Assembly (NCBI GenBank): GCA_902812455.1
Contig: CADDZH010000153.1
Coordinates: 1-8,522 of the forward strand
Direction: 5' to 3'
Origin: Chloroflexota bacterium
Lineage (GTDB): Bacteria; Chloroflexota; Ktedonobacteria; Ktedonobacterales; Ktedonobacteraceae
Length of the DNA stretch: 8,522 bases
Positions within the stretch are counted from its first letter, which is position 1. Each line of letters opens with the position of its first letter. A program made the translations under genes and the position numbers. Positions 6,220 to 8,522 of this stretch are shown here, piece by piece. The notes beneath the pieces are model-generated. The model was given only the letters and a program-made list of their open reading frames with translations, had not been told where the DNA came from and made no database searches.

Positions 6220-6227
6220 CGGGTTTG

Positions 6228-6233
6228 CCTCCC
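6228..6233 (-). promoter_or_regulatory. Shine-Dalgarno deciding the D-2-hydroxyacid dehydrogenase start
   Basis: GGGAGG on the minus strand, 8 bases before the ATG at 6219, between the TAG of the aldehyde dehydrogenase gene and this start. It shortens the maximal open frame by 41 residues that resemble nothing in the family. Confidence 0.75.
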
Positions 6234-6238
6234 TGCTG

Positions 6239-7684
6239 CTAGAGTTCGGTACACAGGTACTTGATCTGCTGGAACTCTTCCAGGCCCTGGTGCGAACCTT
6301 CTCTTCCCAGCCCGCTCTGCTTGACGCCGCCCATAGGGGCATAGGCCACCGAGGGAAGCGCGGAGTTCAGACCAAGGATGCCGGCCTCAAGGGCTTCCGC
6401 GACACGCCATGCACGGCTTAGCTGTTCAGTGTAGAAGTAAGCGGCCAGACCCATTTCGGTCTGGTTGGCCAGGCGAATGGCCTCTTCCTCCGTTGCGAAG
6501 GGGAAGACGCCGGCGATGGGTCCAAAGACCTCCTGGCATGCCAGTCCCACAGAAGCGGGCACATCGACGAACAGGGCAGGCGCGACGAATGTGCCAGATG
6601 TGGGTACGCGATCGGTCCTGGTGACGCGCTGAGCGCCGGAGGCTTCTGCCTCTGCCACAAATGCTTCTACCGCCCGCTTGCGTTTCTCATCGATAAGCGG
6701 ACCCAGGTCGGGAATCGGTTCCTGGACGGGATCGCCCAGCCGCATGCGATCAATGCGCGCCGCAAAGCGCTGCACAAATTCGTCAAAGATGGGAGCCTGG
6801 ACCAGGAAACGGTTGGCGGCGATGCAGGATTGCCCGTTGTTGCGGAACTTGGCAACCATAGCCCCCTCGACAGCCCGCTCCAGGTCGGCGTCGTCAAAGA
6901 CGATGAAGGGGGCATTGCCGCCGAGTTCGAGCAGGGGTCTGACGATGCGTTCGGCTGCCTGTTGCATGATCATGCGGCCCACCTCTGTGGAGCCGGTAAA
7001 GCTGACGACACGCGCGGCTGGATGCGCCAGCATGGCTTGGGTCAGCTCCCCGGCTGGCCCCTGGATCAGGTTGGCTACTCCCGCGGGAAGACCTGCCTCC
7101 TCCAGGCAATGGAACATCTCGATGACCGCTAATGGCGCCTTCTCTGAGGCCCGCGAAACGGTCGTGCATCCGGCGGCCAACGCAGGGGCCACCTTCCGTG
7201 CCTGGATGGAAACAGGAAAGTTCCAGGGCGTGAGGCAGAGCGCCACACCCAGGGGCTGCGCCAGCGTCAGGTGACGGCGATTAGGAATGTCCTGGGGAAT
7301 GAGTTCACCGGCAGGCCGGCGTGCCTGCTCCGCAAACCAGCGAAAGTACTCGGCGGCAAATCGGACTTCTGCCACCGCTTCCGGCAGGCGCTTCCCTGAC
7401 TCCTGCGCCAGGATGTACCCGATGCGCTCGGCTCTCTCATTCAGCAGTCCCGCTGCCCGCTGCAGGATATCCGCCCGCGCACGAGCGGGCATGGCCGCCC
7501 AGGATGGGAAGGCCTGCTGCGCGGCATCGAGGGCCGCCAGCGCCTCGGCCTTGCCCCCGTAGCCGATCGTCCCTACCACGGAGCCATTGGCTGGATTGTG
7601 AATTTCCAGCACTCCTCCATCTTCTGGCGCTATCCAGTGCCCGGCTATAAAGAGGGAAGCGGTTGTAGTCGTGTTGATAGTCAT
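6239..7684 (-). CDS. NAD(P)-dependent aldehyde dehydrogenase, GabD/succinate-semialdehyde type; possible 3-sulfolactaldehyde dehydrogenase
   Basis: A 481-residue aldehyde dehydrogenase of normal length that oxidises an aldehyde to the acid through a cysteine thioester. The catalytic residues are all present: N155 in TPWNF, E253 in LELGGNAPF, C287 in NNGQSC and E385 in QEVFGP. FTGSTEVGR (229-237) is the cofactor loop. Overall wording, for example LELGGNAPFIVFDDADLERA (251-270), is closest to GabD-type succinate-semialdehyde dehydrogenases. The segment usually reading V-(L/M)-K-P-(A/S) is VSRAS here (176-180), so an arginine replaces the cofactor-binding lysine. The start at 7684 has AGAGGA 6 bases upstream. 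It is second in the operon, between the UxaA/SuyB-type lyase (28 bases) and the D-2-hydroxyacid dehydrogenase (19 bases). The sulfo-Entner-Doudoroff pathway uses a GabD-like enzyme to turn 3-sulfolactaldehyde into 3-sulfolactate, which would feed the neighbours. Alternatives are a ketoglutarate- or succinate-semialdehyde enzyme in sugar-acid breakdown. Confidence 0.92.
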   Translation of the reverse strand: MTINTTTTASLFIAGHWIAPEDGGVLEIHNPANGSVVGTIGYGGKAEALAALDAAQQAFPSWAAMPARARADILQRAAGLLNERAERIGYILAQESGKRLPEAVAEVRFAAEYFRWFAEQARRPAGELIPQDIPNRRHLTLAQPLGVALCLTPWNFPVSIQARKVAPALAAGCTTVSRASEKAPLAVIEMFHCLEEAGLPAGVANLIQGPAGELTQAMLAHPAARVVSFTGSTEVGRMIMQQAAERIVRPLLELGGNAPFIVFDDADLERAVEGAMVAKFRNNGQSCIAANRFLVQAPIFDEFVQRFAARIDRMRLGDPVQEPIPDLGPLIDEKRKRAVEAFVAEAEASGAQRVTRTDRVPTSGTFVAPALFVDVPASVGLACQEVFGPIAGVFPFATEEEAIRLANQTEMGLAAYFYTEQLSRAWRVAEALEAGILGLNSALPSVAYAPMGGVKQSGLGREGSHQGLEEFQQIKYLCTEL

Positions 7685-7690
7685 ATATGT

Positions 7691-7696
7691 TCCTCT
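7691..7696 (-). promoter_or_regulatory. Shine-Dalgarno deciding the aldehyde dehydrogenase start
   Basis: AGAGGA on the minus strand is 6 bases before the ATG at 7684 and lies in the 28-base gap after the upstream stop. It rules out the longer frame from 7759, whose extra residues overlap the upstream gene. Confidence 0.7.
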
Positions 7697-7712
7697 CTTT
7701 TGATTGAGACAA

Positions 7713-8522
7713 TCAGGCGCTGCGGTACAGCTTGGTGATGATGAACTCGCGATGCCCAAGCGATTCGGCGCAGGTGAGCCGCCCGTTGATGGTACGGTCG
7801 ATCAGCGCCATCAGGCGGTCCCCAGCCTCTTGCAGGTTATACTCCCGCCGCAGCAGCCCCGAAACATCCAGGTCGATGTGCTCCGTCATTGTGCTTGCGG
7901 TGAGCGGGTTGGCAGTGAGCTTGATCACCGGCACAATGGGATTGCCGACAATGTTGCCCTGCCCGGTTGGAAAGAGGTGGAGCACTGCCCCGGCTGCTGC
8001 CATGAGGGTAATGAACTCGCCTGCCGCCGAGGAGGAATCCATAAAGTTGAGTCCCATCCGGCTCGGTGCCATGGCTGGTTCAAGGGCATCGACGATGGGC
8101 ACAGTTCCCGTTTTGGCAATGTTGCCCAGCGCCTTCTCCTCAATCGTGGAGAGGCCGCCCCGGATGTTGCCCTGTGTTGGCTGAGAGCCGAGAAGGTTGG
8201 CCCTGCTGGACTCGATCTCTTCAATATAGGCATCGTACATAGCCTGGAAGCGCCTGCGCACCTCTTCATCGGCACAACGCTCGGCGATCAAGTGCTCACC
8301 GCCTGTCAGTTCGGAGGTTTCGCCGAAAATGATTGTTCCCCCCGCGTTGACGTGGCGGTCCACGACCTGGGAAACGGTCGGGCAGGAACCAAGCCCGGTG
8401 GTGGTATCCGACTCACCGCACTTGATGCTAATGATCAATTCCTCACGCTCTATCGGCTCGCGCTGGAGTTCGCTGGCATCCTGGAGGAATTGCTGGGCCA
8501 CACGAGCCGCCAGGGAGAGGAT
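7713..8522 (-). CDS. UxaA/GarD/SuyB-family lyase, large (C-terminal domain) subunit, 5' end outside window; possible (R)-sulfolactate sulfo-lyase beta subunit
   Basis: The last 269 residues of a protein whose frame is still open at the right edge, so the GTG at 8501 is internal. The family contains altronate and galactarate dehydratases, which eliminate water from sugar acids, and SuyB, the large subunit of (R)-sulfolactate sulfo-lyase, which cleaves sulfolactate to pyruvate and bisulfite. Visible marks (from the edge) are IKCGESDTTTG (33-43), where the family's metal-site cysteine motif is usually CGGSD, and GGTIIFGETSELTGGEHL (61-78). QPTQGNIRGGLSTIEEKALG (114-133), FMDSSSAAGEF (160-170), HLFPTGQGNIVGNPIVPVIK (182-201) and EHIDLDVSG (214-222) follow. 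An N-terminal SAF-like small subunit, as in SuyA, would be expected in the next gene to the right or fused upstream. It is the first visible gene of the operon, 28 bases ahead of the aldehyde dehydrogenase. Family membership is firm; the substrate is inferred from the neighbours. Confidence 0.85.
   Translation of the reverse strand: MLSLAARVAQQFLQDASELQREPIEREELIISIKCGESDTTTGLGSCPTVSQVVDRHVNAGGTIIFGETSELTGGEHLIAERCADEEVRRRFQAMYDAYIEEIESSRANLLGSQPTQGNIRGGLSTIEEKALGNIAKTGTVPIVDALEPAMAPSRMGLNFMDSSSAAGEFITLMAAAGAVLHLFPTGQGNIVGNPIVPVIKLTANPLTASTMTEHIDLDVSGLLRREYNLQEAGDRLMALIDRTINGRLTCAESLGHREFIITKLYRSA

Overview
The window is about 57-60% GC by eye and fits a high-GC, soil-type heterotroph. The LigD-type repair genes, the SAM methyltransferase style and a dispersed palindrome of the 'CCTGAGCGCAGC' type remind me most of Chloroflexota (Ktedonobacteria-like). 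This is an impression from gene content, not a phylogenetic result. There are two gene blocks facing each other.

Left block, + strand. It opens with the end of a LigD-type DNA polymerase (primase-polymerase) domain that stops far too early (2-238). Next comes a spacer with a nested palindromic repeat (325-421), then an intact stand-alone LigD 3'-phosphoesterase (488-985). A 418-base non-coding stretch follows. It holds two hairpins, three TTAACAT-like direct repeats of the kind bound by OmpR/PhoB-family regulators, and a good sigma70-like promoter whose -35 lies in a perfect 10-bp palindrome. That promoter leads into a class I SAM-dependent methyltransferase (1404-2279).

Right block, - strand, read from the right edge leftward. 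It contains a UxaA/GarD/SuyB-family lyase large subunit (8522-7713, start outside the window), a GabD-like aldehyde dehydrogenase (7684-6239), a D-2-hydroxyacid dehydrogenase of the phosphoglycerate dehydrogenase family (6219-5275) and an Ldh2-family L-2-hydroxyacid dehydrogenase (5256-4180). Spacings are 28, 19 and 18 bases and each gene has its own Shine-Dalgarno, so this looks like one operon. A 204-base leader then precedes glpD, the FAD glycerol-3-phosphate dehydrogenase (3975-2296). glpD ends 16 bases from the convergent methyltransferase gene.

The four-gene set is the most interesting content. SuyB-type lyase, aldehyde dehydrogenase, SlcC-type and ComC-type dehydrogenases are together the families needed to oxidise 3-sulfolactaldehyde to sulfolactate, interconvert sulfolactate enantiomers through sulfopyruvate, and cleave sulfolactate to pyruvate and sulfite. 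The substrate cannot be proven from sequence: a sugar-acid route using a UxaA-type dehydratase is the main alternative. The second notable item is a three-copy imperfect repeat of about 80-bp period in the glpD leader. Its last copy places the glpD Shine-Dalgarno in the loop of a small conserved hairpin.
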